Of a stretch of DNA of 49,523 nucleotides, positions 33,256-40,845 are shown piece by piece. The position numbers were made by a program, and so were the translations under genes. Under the pieces are notes generated by a model. The model saw only the letters and a program-made list of their open reading frames with translations, was not told the origin of the DNA and made no database searches. Origin of the DNA: an uncultured Ignavibacterium sp. (GTDB lineage Bacteria > Bacteroidota > Ignavibacteria > Ignavibacteriales > Ignavibacteriaceae); contig CALEBT010000040.1 of NCBI GenBank assembly GCA_937942875.1, forward strand, positions 1 through 49,523, given 5' to 3'. Position 1 is the stretch's first letter; every line of letters starts with the position of its first letter.

Positions 33256-35784
33256 TCAAAATCTAACTGAAATTCCCAATGTAGGTAAAATTGGAAACAT
33301 ATTGTTCTGCTCTTTACCAATATTCAGATCTTCCTGAATGAAGTAATCATATCCCACAACATTTTTTCGGTTGTATATATTGATTACATCAAGATAAAAT
33401 GTCCAGTCAGCTCCCCAGATTTTTGTGAGAAAATTAAATCTCAAATCCAAACGATGATATGCTGGTTTACGGGAGTTGTATTTATCATTATTAAAATCAA
33501 TATTAAAAATCACATCTCCTTCAGCATTTGGATTTGAAATTGTTCTTCTTGTTGCAATGACCGGAGTATCAAAAACTCCATCGCCGTTTGTGTCCGAATA
33601 AATAATTCTTGGTTTAACTCCGTAAGGAATACTTAAAGGAAATCCGGAACCATATTGCCAACGAAGTCCCATATAGAACCAATTATTGAATTCATAATTC
33701 AAAACAATATTTATTGTATGTCTTTGGTCAAATCTGAAAGGATATTTGACTCCTCTTTCATATCTGTCGGCGAAAGCTAAAGAATAAGAAATCCAACCCG
33801 TGAGTTTTGAATTTCGCACAGCATTCTTTTTAGCGAGTAAAAATTCCAATCCATAAGCATTTCCATAAGAATCGTTTATTGGAATTTGTGTAACAGAGTC
33901 TGCTGAAATTGGGACAGGTCTTGTCCAGCTTGTCGCTTTGAAAGGATCTCTGCCTGGAATAAGTTCTGTCTGAAACTGAGTGCCGTTTACAATTTTTGGA
34001 GTAATAAGATTTTCGAATTTTTTATAGTAAGATTCAACTTTAAAGTTCCATTCTTCACTTAACCATCTTTCTAATCCTAAAACGTAATGAATTGCTCTTT
34101 CAGCTTCTAGATTTCTTGTGTACTTCTTATCCAGGTCAAAAAGGACATTCTGATCAAAGAACTTTTCATAGCCGGGTGATTGATAATATAAGCCAAAAGC
34201 AGCACGTAGAGTTGTTATTCCATCCAAAGCATAAGAGAGGGAGATTCTGGGAGATAAATATGTTTTTTCAAGAAGCTGAAAATGGTCTAAACGTATTCCG
34301 GGGTTTATGAAAAGATTTTGTCCAATCTTAAATGTGTTCTGAGCATATAATCTATAACGGCTATATTTTTTTACATCCTTTAAATCATTCAGAGAGGAGC
34401 GAAATTGCGGGTTAGCAGAAAGCAATGCTCTGAGTTGCTGGTCAAATTCAAAATTAAATCTAACAGTAGTTTCCATAAAATCAACCCCAGCTCCAGCTTC
34501 AAAAACATTGTCGCCCCAAAGGTAAGTTGATTTATTATCAATTGAAATTTTATTGTAGTCAAATTCGCCATCAAACTTGAAATTGAGCAAATACGGTTTA
34601 ACTGTATCGGGTAAAACATCTTCAAAAGCACTTCTGTTTAGAGTTGGGTCAAGAATTTGAGAATCGAAATCTGTATCGCCAAAATTTCTATAATATGAAA
34701 GAATAACTTTGTTAAGAAATTTTTGGGAGGTTGCGTAATGCCAGGCAATTGAAGCAACATTATGTTTGGTCTCATTATAAACTCCAACACTGTCGGCAGT
34801 TTTTCTTTGTTTACCACTAATAACATTAACTCCGTCTCTTGAGATTATTCCATTCATTAAAATTTTGTGACCATTAAACGGACCGAAAACCAATTTTGTT
34901 TGAAAGTCATAAAAATTCGGAAAAGAGGTATTCTCGTCAACTAAGTTGGCTCTTTTAACAAACGGTTCGATTATTAAATCGTAATAAGTTCTTCTTGAAT
35001 TGAAAAGCCAACTTCCTTTTATATTGAACGGATTTCTTCCTTCTAAAACGAGGTTGACATCTGCAATGGAAGTATTAATCATCCCTTTAAGATTTTTGGA
35101 ATTATCACCTTCACGATTTGTAACGTCTAAAACTGCCGACAAACGATCACCATATTTAACCGGAAAACCTCCAGAAGTTAAATTAACATCCTCAACAGCA
35201 TCAGGATTGAACATACTGATTACACCGTACAATCTGTAAGGATTAAATATTTCAACATCATCCATTATGATAAGATTCTGGTCAGGTCCACTTCCTCTAA
35301 TAATTAATTGTGAAGAGAAATCATTTGGTGCAACCACTCCGGGTAATGCTTGCAAAGTTCTCATAATATCTTCAGCGGCTCCGGGCAGAATTTTTGCGGA
35401 TCGAGGATCAACATCTATCAAGCTTGTTCTTGTATCACTCTGTTCCTGAATTTTCCTTGCAGTTACTTCAACAGATTGAATTTCAATTATTGTGGACTTT
35501 AAACTGACATTTAACTCGATTGTTTTACTGGGTTGAATTGAAACAGGTTTGGTAACAGTTTCAAATCCTATAGCACTAAATCTTATTTGATAATCTCCAG
35601 CCGGAATATTTTTGAGTGAATAATTTCCATTTCTATCTGAAGCGGTTCCAATTCCGGTTCCAATAATAAAAATATTTACAGAAGGAATTGGATTACTTCC
35701 ATCTGTAACTTTCCCCTGTAAATTACCGGCTTGAGGAAAAGCGATTTTAGTAAATAAAAAAAGTATAACCAAAAGATATTTCAT
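33256..35784 (-). CDS. TonB-dependent outer-membrane receptor with carboxypeptidase-regulatory domain
   Basis: An 842-residue outer-membrane receptor. Signal peptide (residues 1-18, IAFPQAG), then a CarbopepD_reg-like domain (~20-105: LQGKVTDGSNPIPSVNIFII, GNYSLKNIPAGDYQIRFSAI), then a plug (~120-230: ALPGVVAPNDFSSQLIIRGS, PDQNLIIMDDVEIFNPYRLY). A 22-strand-type barrel follows and ends LPTLGISVRF, with C-terminal Phe. The domain order is that of SusC-related and CarboxypepD_reg TonB receptors in Bacteroidota. No SusD-like lipoprotein is next to it, so a glycan-uptake role is not supported; substrate could be an iron complex, vitamin or peptide. AAAGG is upstream of ATG 35784. It follows a small envelope protein gene by 55 bp. 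Confidence 0.93.
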   Translation of the reverse strand: MKYLLVILFLFTKIAFPQAGNLQGKVTDGSNPIPSVNIFIIGTGIGTASDRNGNYSLKNIPAGDYQIRFSAIGFETVTKPVSIQPSKTIELNVSLKSTIIEIQSVEVTARKIQEQSDTRTSLIDVDPRSAKILPGAAEDIMRTLQALPGVVAPNDFSSQLIIRGSGPDQNLIIMDDVEIFNPYRLYGVISMFNPDAVEDVNLTSGGFPVKYGDRLSAVLDVTNREGDNSKNLKGMINTSIADVNLVLEGRNPFNIKGSWLFNSRRTYYDLIIEPFVKRANLVDENTSFPNFYDFQTKLVFGPFNGHKILMNGIISRDGVNVISGKQRKTADSVGVYNETKHNVASIAWHYATSQKFLNKVILSYYRNFGDTDFDSQILDPTLNRSAFEDVLPDTVKPYLLNFKFDGEFDYNKISIDNKSTYLWGDNVFEAGAGVDFMETTVRFNFEFDQQLRALLSANPQFRSSLNDLKDVKKYSRYRLYAQNTFKIGQNLFINPGIRLDHFQLLEKTYLSPRISLSYALDGITTLRAAFGLYYQSPGYEKFFDQNVLFDLDKKYTRNLEAERAIHYVLGLERWLSEEWNFKVESYYKKFENLITPKIVNGTQFQTELIPGRDPFKATSWTRPVPISADSVTQIPINDSYGNAYGLEFLLAKKNAVRNSKLTGWISYSLAFADRYERGVKYPFRFDQRHTINIVLNYEFNNWFYMGLRWQYGSGFPLSIPYGVKPRIIYSDTNGDGVFDTPVIATRRTISNPNAEGDVIFNIDFNNDKYNSRKPAYHRLDLRFNFLTKIWGADWTFYLDVINIYNRKNVVGYDYFIQEDLNIGKEQNNMFPILPTLGISVRF

Positions 35785-35839
35785 AAAACCTTTTTCTTTT
35801 CATCAAAACAAAAACAGGATAAAAATCATTCCAAATCTT

Positions 35840-36667
35840 TTATAAATAAATTGTAAAGAAACCAGAGTAAAATCCTAAATAAAATTCGTGAATCCCATAG
35901 TCTGTAGAAAAAATATAATTATATCTGTATCTGCCATAAATTGTAAAAGATTCGTATAACTTAAAAAGTCCAATAGTAACTTCCGGCGAGAAACCCGAAT
36001 TGTTTTTGAAATTAGTAAATCCACTTATTCCTGCAGAAATAAATTCGATTGATTTAACTTCCCAGATTTTTTTATAACCAAGGCGGTAATTGAATTTATT
36101 CTCAAAGTTATTGAAATAAGAAAGTTCAAATGAAATGTAGGATGAAGCGTAGTTATAACCTTTTCTAAATGCAAGCAGGGGAATTTCTTTTGTTAAAGAC
36201 CATTCAGCTTTATTATTCTGAACAACCAAACCAGGATTTGGCAGTAAAAACACAGCTCCACCAAATAAACATAAAGTCAGAATGTTTGAGCCGCCAATGA
36301 CATTTGGTTCAAATGGTAAATCAAAATCGAAAGTTTCAGAGGTATATTCATTTCCAAGAGAATCAATGGACTTTACAACAAAATCAACTTGCTTATCTTC
36401 AAAACTTAAATTGCTAAGGTCAATCCTTATCTTATGAAGTTCTGTTAATTCTTCACTCACTTTAAACTCATATTTATTTTCGAGAACTACCTTTGATTTT
36501 ACCGGATAACTTGAATAGTAAGTTATTATCAATATTCGGTTTGAATCAGGCTTGCAAAAAGCGTCAATCAGAAAGATTTCTGGTTCTTCCTGATATTCTT
36601 CATTTTGCGCATAATTGTTTATTTGTAATGAACATAAAATTAAAAGAATTCCAAAAATTGATTTCAT
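35840..36667 (-). CDS. exported protein of unknown function, possible outer-membrane barrel
   Basis: A 275-residue exported protein. From ATG 36667 it begins MKSIFGILLILCSLQINNYA, a signal peptide. Residues ~30-120 are beta-rich (DSNRILIITYYSSYPVKSKV, HKIRIDLSNLSFEDKQVDFV). After a hydrophobic segment (LTLCLFGGAVFLLPNPGLVV) the C-terminal half alternates aromatic and polar residues (ASSYISFELSYFNNFENKFN, IHEFYLGFYSGFFTIYL). This looks like an eight-strand-type barrel, but the family is not recognised. A longer TTG start at 36679 is possible. It lies upstream of the TonB receptor, and divergent from the amidotransferase gene with a 77-bp spacer. Confidence 0.75.
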   Translation of the reverse strand: MKSIFGILLILCSLQINNYAQNEEYQEEPEIFLIDAFCKPDSNRILIITYYSSYPVKSKVVLENKYEFKVSEELTELHKIRIDLSNLSFEDKQVDFVVKSIDSLGNEYTSETFDFDLPFEPNVIGGSNILTLCLFGGAVFLLPNPGLVVQNNKAEWSLTKEIPLLAFRKGYNYASSYISFELSYFNNFENKFNYRLGYKKIWEVKSIEFISAGISGFTNFKNNSGFSPEVTIGLFKLYESFTIYGRYRYNYIFSTDYGIHEFYLGFYSGFFTIYL

Positions 36668-36744
36668 TTTTCTATCCAAAATTTATATTGCTAATTTAAT
36701 ATATTGAACCGTCAATCTTAATACTTAAAAATCTTTTGAAACAA

Positions 36745-37317
36745 ATGCGAGTTTTGATAATTGATAATTACGACTCTTTTACCTTCAACTTAGTCCAGTT
36801 AGTGGGTAAGTTAATAAAAAATGTGATTGTAAAAAGAAACGATGAAATTTCTTTGAGCGATGTTAAAGAAATTAAGCCAGACAAAATTCTTGTTTCTCCC
36901 GGACCCGGCAGACCAGAGGATTCAAAAATTTCTTTGGATGTAATCAAGGAGTTTTATGATAAAATTCCAATTCTTGGAGTGTGTCTTGGTCATCAGGCAA
37001 TAGGAATTTGTTTCGGTGCAAAAGTGAAAACTGCTGATTATCTGATGCACGGAAAAACAAGTAAAATTTCTCACGACGGTAAAGGTATTTATAAAAATAT
37101 TCCACAAAATTTCAATGCGATGCGATATCATTCTTTAATAGTTGATAAATCCTCTGTTAAAGAACCACTTGAAATAACTTCATATGATGAAAAAGGTTTT
37201 ATTATGGGTTTGAGACATAAAAACTTTCCATTGGAAGGTGTTCAGTTTCACCCCGAGTCAATTTTGACCAATTATGGTGAATTAATAATCAAGAATTGGC
37301 TTGGCAGTAATGAATAA
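36745..37317 (+). CDS. anthranilate/aminodeoxychorismate synthase glutamine amidotransferase subunit
   Basis: A 190-residue class I glutamine amidotransferase of the TrpG/PabA type. It releases ammonia from glutamine for chorismate amination in tryptophan or folate synthesis. MRVLIIDNYDSFTFNLVQLV at the N-terminus, ILVSPGPGRPEDS, ILGVCLGHQAIGICFGA (Cys nucleophile) and EGVQFHPESILTNYG (His and Glu) are all present. A TTG at 36736 would add three residues, but ATG 36745 fits the conserved N-terminus. No trpE/pabB partner is in the window, so TrpG, PabA or dual use cannot be separated. Free-standing copies often serve both pathways. Confidence 0.93.
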   Translation: MRVLIIDNYDSFTFNLVQLVGKLIKNVIVKRNDEISLSDVKEIKPDKILVSPGPGRPEDSKISLDVIKEFYDKIPILGVCLGHQAIGICFGAKVKTADYLMHGKTSKISHDGKGIYKNIPQNFNAMRYHSLIVDKSSVKEPLEITSYDEKGFIMGLRHKNFPLEGVQFHPESILTNYGELIIKNWLGSNE

Positions 37318-37369
37318 AAAACTTGATGTATTATTAACAAGAAATGTTTTTTATCAAACTGCTTCTGTT

Positions 37370-37377
37370 TAGTTTTG
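37370..37377 (+). promoter_or_regulatory. candidate -7 box for the transhydrogenase operon
   Basis: TAGTTTTG matches the Bacteroidota -7 consensus TAnnTTTG exactly, 43 bp before the pntAA start. The -33 element is weak (TTTT at 37347-37350, 19 bp upstream). The position in the 102-bp spacer after the amidotransferase gene is right for an operon promoter. Confidence 0.4.
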
Positions 37378-37419
37378 AAGGTATTTTTTAAATAATTTTT
37401 CAATAGGAGGATAAAATAC

Positions 37420-38547
37420 GTGATTATAGCCATACCCAAAGAAATCCATCCTGGCGAAAATCGTGTTGCTTGCACACCTGACGTTTCTTCAAAACTAATA
37501 AAACTTGGTTACGAAGTTCATATTCAGAAAGATGCCGGTTTATCTGCCGGATTCAAAGACGAGCAATATGAAAAAGCCGGTGCGAAAATCGTTGATAATG
37601 TGGAGCAATTATTTAGCTCTGCAGATTTGGTTCTTAAAGTTCAAAAACCTGATGAAGCTGAAATAAAAAAGCTCAAAAAAGGAACTCTTCTTATCTCTTT
37701 TGTTTATGCACTGCATTATCCCAACATAGCAAAAACCTGTGCTGAAAATGGCATTGATTTAATTGCAATGGATATGATTCCCAGAACAACTCTTGCCCAA
37801 AAAATGGATGCTCTAAGTTCACAGGCGAATATTGCCGGTTACAAAAGCGTAATTCTTGCAGCAAATCATCTTGGCAAAATATTTCCGTTGATGATGACTG
37901 CTGCCGGCACAATTTCTCCAGCTAAAGTTGTAATTATGGGTGCAGGAGTTGCTGGTTTGCAGGCACTTGGCACTGCAAAAAGACTTGGTGCTGTTGTGGA
38001 GGTTTCTGACATAAGACCATCTGCCAAAGAAGAAGTGCAGAGTCTTGGTGGTAAATTCATTGAAGTCGAAACAACTGAAAATATGCAGGATGAAAGAGGT
38101 TATGCTAAAGAAGCCTCTGAAGAATTTTTAAGAAAACAAAAAGAATTGATCTTTAAACACGTTACAGAAGCTGATATTGTTATTACCACTGCTTTAGTCC
38201 CGGGTAAAAAAGCTCCGGTGCTTGTTACTGAAGAAATGGTGAAAAATATGAAACCAGGCAGTGTTGTTCTCGATATGGCAGTTGAGTTCGGCGGAAATTG
38301 TGAAATAAGTGAAGCAGGAAAGACAGTTAAAAAATATGATGTAACGATAATTGGTGAACCTAATCTGCCGAGTCTTGTGCCTACTCACGCAAGTGAAATG
38401 TATGCTAAGAACCTACTTGCACTGATTCAGCATATTGGAAAGAATGGACAGGTCGAACTAAAACTTGAAGATGAAATTGTAAAAGGATGTTTAGTCTCGC
38501 GAAATGGTGAAGTAATCAATGACAGAATAAAAGAATTGTTAAAATAG
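37420..38547 (+). CDS. pntAA: NAD(P) transhydrogenase subunit alpha, domain I (PntAA)
   Basis: A 375-residue soluble subunit of the proton-translocating transhydrogenase that binds NAD(H). IIAIPKEIHPGENRVACTPD at the N-terminus is diagnostic. The Rossmann motif VIMGAGVAGLQALGTAKRLG and the RPSAKEEVQSLGG segment follow. The start is GTG 37420, nine bases after a full AGGAGG (37405-37410). Split alpha subunits (PntAA plus PntAB) are common outside enterobacteria. Complex function is to reduce NADP with NADH using proton-motive force. The three genes are adjacent: 12 bp to pntAB. Confidence 0.96.
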   Translation: MIIAIPKEIHPGENRVACTPDVSSKLIKLGYEVHIQKDAGLSAGFKDEQYEKAGAKIVDNVEQLFSSADLVLKVQKPDEAEIKKLKKGTLLISFVYALHYPNIAKTCAENGIDLIAMDMIPRTTLAQKMDALSSQANIAGYKSVILAANHLGKIFPLMMTAAGTISPAKVVIMGAGVAGLQALGTAKRLGAVVEVSDIRPSAKEEVQSLGGKFIEVETTENMQDERGYAKEASEEFLRKQKELIFKHVTEADIVITTALVPGKKAPVLVTEEMVKNMKPGSVVLDMAVEFGGNCEISEAGKTVKKYDVTIIGEPNLPSLVPTHASEMYAKNLLALIQHIGKNGQVELKLEDEIVKGCLVSRNGEVINDRIKELLK

Positions 38548-38559
38548 AAAGGAGTTTAA

Positions 38560-38844
38560 ATGGAAGGATTTATTTTATTGATGCAAATCTATGTTTTCGT
38601 GCTTGCAATCTTTGTTGGTTTCGAGCTGATTACAAAAGTACCTCCGACTCTTCACACACCTTTAATGTCCGGCTCAAACGCTATATCCGGAATTACAATA
38701 GTTGGAGCTTTATTAAGTGCTGGTGTTGAAGAAATGTCAATTAGCACAATATTAGGATTTATTGCAATCATATTCGCTATGATAAATGTTGTGGGAGGTT
38801 TTCTTGTTACTGATAGAATGTTAAAAATGTTTAAGAAGAAATAG
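38560..38844 (+). CDS. pntAB: NAD(P) transhydrogenase subunit alpha2 (PntAB)
   Basis: A 94-residue membrane subunit with three helices. Seen: ILLMQIYVFVLAIFVGFELI, VPPTLHTPLMSGSNAISGIT (the conserved loop) and ILGFIAIIFAMINVVGGFLV. It continues the membrane domain of the transhydrogenase. AAAGGAG precedes ATG 38560. It lies between pntAA and pntB with spacers of 12 and 9 bp. Confidence 0.95.
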   Translation: MEGFILLMQIYVFVLAIFVGFELITKVPPTLHTPLMSGSNAISGITIVGALLSAGVEEMSISTILGFIAIIFAMINVVGGFLVTDRMLKMFKKK

Positions 38845-38853
38845 GAGATCAAT

Positions 38854-40245
38854 ATGTTAGTAGTATCATATATAGTTTATTTAATTGCTTCTATTTGCTT
38901 CATATTTGGCATAAAAAAACTTGCCTCTCCCAAAACTGCGAGACAGGGGAATCAACTTGCTGCAGTGGGAATGTTGCTTGCAATTGTTGTTACTCTTTTG
39001 GATAGAAGAGTTTTGTCTTTTGAATGGATTATTGCAGGAATTATTATTGGTTCAGCTATAGGAGCTGTTTTTGCTCTGAAAGTTAAAATGACTGGTATGC
39101 CGCAAATGGTTGGTTTGTTAAATGGTTTTGGCGGTGGTGCTTCAGTGTTAGTTGCCTTATCAGAATATGAAAGAATTTATTTTGGTAACCAGCAGTTTGA
39201 AGTCAATACAATGGTTACTATTGTGCTTAGTATTTTGATTGGTTCAGTAACTTTTACTGGTTCTTTAATTGCTTTCGGAAAGCTTCAGGAATTAATAACA
39301 GGAAAAGTTATTAAATATCCTTTCCAGCATCCGCTGAACGCACTTTTAATTCTTGGCGTATTTGTAGCTGGAGTGATTGTTGTAATAAACCCTTCTAATA
39401 TTGAATTGTTACTCATAATTACAGCTGTTTCATTGGTGCTTGGAGTTTTACTTGTACTTCCTATTGGAGGAGCAGATATGCCGGTTGCTATTTCATTATT
39501 GAACTCATATTCAGGAATCGCCGCCTCTATGACCGGATTTGTTCTTTCGAATAATATGCTAATTATTGCGGGAGCATTAGTTGGCGCTTCAGGAATTATT
39601 CTTACCATAATAATGTGCAAAGGAATGAATCGCTCTTTGATGAATGTAGTTTTAGGCGGTTGGGAAAGTGCTGGCACTTCCGGACCCTCTAAATCTGTAT
39701 CTTCTCCCAAAGGTCAGGTTAAATCAATTGATTCTGAAGAGCTTGCAATGTTACTCGATTCAGTAAGCAGCGTTATTATAGTTCCAGGTTATGGAATGGC
39801 AGTTGCACAGGCTCAACACGCAGTTAGAGATTTAATGACAGTGCTTGAGAAAAAAGGAGTGAAAGTAAGATTTGCTATTCATCCCGTTGCTGGCAGAATG
39901 CCAGGCCATATGAATGTTCTGCTTGCTGAAGCTCAGGTTGAGTATGATAAACTTTTGGCTATGGAAGATATAAACGATGATTTTCCAAATACTGATGTTG
40001 TGATAATCATCGGTGCAAATGATGTGGTCAATCCGGCGGCCAGACACGACCAGAACAGTCCAATTTACGGAATGCCAATTTTGAATGTGGATTATGCTAA
40101 AACCGTAATCATAAATAAACGTTCACTGAATGTTGGTTATGCCGGAATTGATAATGAGCTATTTTTCTATCCTAATGCATTGATGTATTTCGGAGATGCA
40201 AAAGAAGCTATTACAAGACTTGTCAATGAATTAAAATCATCTTAA
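38854..40245 (+). CDS. pntB: NAD(P) transhydrogenase subunit beta (PntB)
   Basis: A 463-residue beta subunit. The N-terminal ~270 residues form about eight membrane helices of the proton channel (VGLLNGFGGGASVLVALSEY, LIGSVTFTGSLIAFGKLQEL, LLVLPIGGADMPVAISLLNS). The C-terminal domain III binds NADP(H): IIVPGYGMAVAQAQHAVRDL, IHPVAGRMPGHMNVLLAEAQ, VVIIIGANDVVNPAA and IYGMPILNVDYAKTVIINKR. The subunit is full length. AGGAGATC precedes ATG 38854. The terminator follows about 24 bp after the stop. Confidence 0.97.
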   Translation: MLVVSYIVYLIASICFIFGIKKLASPKTARQGNQLAAVGMLLAIVVTLLDRRVLSFEWIIAGIIIGSAIGAVFALKVKMTGMPQMVGLLNGFGGGASVLVALSEYERIYFGNQQFEVNTMVTIVLSILIGSVTFTGSLIAFGKLQELITGKVIKYPFQHPLNALLILGVFVAGVIVVINPSNIELLLIITAVSLVLGVLLVLPIGGADMPVAISLLNSYSGIAASMTGFVLSNNMLIIAGALVGASGIILTIIMCKGMNRSLMNVVLGGWESAGTSGPSKSVSSPKGQVKSIDSEELAMLLDSVSSVIIVPGYGMAVAQAQHAVRDLMTVLEKKGVKVRFAIHPVAGRMPGHMNVLLAEAQVEYDKLLAMEDINDDFPNTDVVIIIGANDVVNPAARHDQNSPIYGMPILNVDYAKTVIINKRSLNVGYAGIDNELFFYPNALMYFGDAKEAITRLVNELKSS

Positions 40246-40268
40246 CAGTTTAATTTTACTTTTGTCAG

Positions 40269-40306
40269 TCCCTCCTTCGCTTTAATAGTGAAAGAGGGAT
40301 TTTTTA
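40269..40306 (+). terminator. rho-independent terminator after pntB
   Basis: A 12-bp imperfect inverted repeat, TCCCTCCTTCGC (40269-40280) with GTGAAAGAGGGA (40288-40299), containing one mismatch and one G-T pair and a 7-nt loop. It is followed by a T-run at 40300-40305. It ends the pnt operon. Confidence 0.85.
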
Positions 40307-40315
40307 TTTTCGGTT

Positions 40316-40381
40316 GTCATTCATTGGTCAATCATTAGTCATTCAGTGGTAATTCGGTTGTCATTCCATAGTCATTCATTG
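40316..40381. repeat. 11-bp tandem repeat, six units
   Basis: Six consecutive 11-bp units of approximate consensus GTCATTCATTG begin at 40316, 40327, 40338, 40349, 40360 and 40371. Units one and six are identical; the others differ by one to four bases. The period is exact with no indels. It starts 10 bp after the terminator T-run. Confidence 0.9.
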
Positions 40382-40400
40382 CTTTTCAAAATAAGTTTTT

Positions 40401-40428
40401 CATACTGACTACTGCATACTGCCTACTG
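40401..40428. repeat. 7-bp tandem repeat, four units
   Basis: Four contiguous heptamers read CATACTG, ACTACTG, CATACTG and CCTACTG. The last four bases, ACTG, are constant and variation is at the first three positions. It resembles short heptameric repeats seen in other bacteria, but I do not know a named family. Confidence 0.88.
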
Positions 40429-40430
40429 AA

Positions 40431-40466
40431 TAAGAGTAAGATTAAGAGTATGAGTAAGAGTAAGAG
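40431..40466. repeat. 6-bp tandem repeat, six units
   Basis: Six contiguous hexamers: TAAGAG, TAAGAT, TAAGAG, TATGAG, TAAGAG and TAAGAG. The ATG at 40450 within the fourth unit opens a frame that joins the downstream small gene, but this is probably accidental. Confidence 0.88.
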
Positions 40467-40590
40467 GTTTCTTGAACTTGAACCTGTTGCAGAACCATCC
40501 ATTCGGAAACTTGAACCAATTATTTCTCTCAATACTATCCGTTATAAGATTTATATTTGGAAAGCAAACTCAAATTATTTGGAGAAAATA

Positions 40591-40845
40591 ATGAAAATGG
40601 ATTGGCAGCCATTTATTGGTAAGTTAGTAAATGTTACACTACACGAAAATTATGGACTTATTGATGATCAAAGGAATAATCAAACACTTTATGAAATAGT
40701 TTTCAAACACGGGATTCTTATATCTGTTTATGAAGAAGGACTTTTACTTGAAACACAAAGAGAAAATCATAAGGTAAATATTTTCATTCCGCATTCCTCG
40801 GTGAAGTGTATAGAATTTTTTGATCTCAAAGAGGATAAAAATTGA
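40591..40845 (+). CDS. small protein of unknown function, upstream of T9SS plug gene
   Basis: An 84-residue protein that I do not recognise. From ATG 40591 it reads MKMDWQPFIGKLVNVTLHEN and continues with strand-like segments LYEIVFKHGILISVYEEGLL and HKVNIFIPHSSVKCIEFFDL, so a small beta-barrel or SH3-like fold is possible. GGAG at 40581-40584 supports this start. The reading frame is open 47 codons further to an ATG at 40450 inside the hexamer array; that extension is repeat-derived and poorly protein-like, so it was left out. The stop overlaps the TTG start of the next gene (TTGA), indicating translational coupling to the plug protein. Confidence 0.75.
   Translation: MKMDWQPFIGKLVNVTLHENYGLIDDQRNNQTLYEIVFKHGILISVYEEGLLLETQRENHKVNIFIPHSSVKCIEFFDLKEDKN

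Larger units (their letters stand above)
40246..40590. other. 345-bp spacer with terminator and three tandem arrays
   Basis: Between pntB and the small protein gene at 40591 no convincing gene is seen. The spacer contains a rho-independent terminator (40269-40306), an 11-bp tandem array (40316-40381), a 7-bp array (40401-40428) and a 6-bp array (40431-40466). The remaining stretch 40467-40590 is open in the frame of the downstream gene but does not look coding. Confidence 0.8.

Noticed and set aside
33225-33320. N-terminal extension of the membrane protein before xseA
   Set aside because: It overlaps the end of the TonB receptor gene in another frame, and a clear signal-like start exists at ATG 33224.
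39285-39710. 141-codon antisense reading frame inside pntB
   Set aside because: It mirrors a conserved membrane-domain coding sequence and shows no domain of its own.
40316-40466. CRISPR array
   Set aside because: Units are 6-11 bp and directly contiguous without spacers, and there are no cas genes; these are simple tandem repeats.
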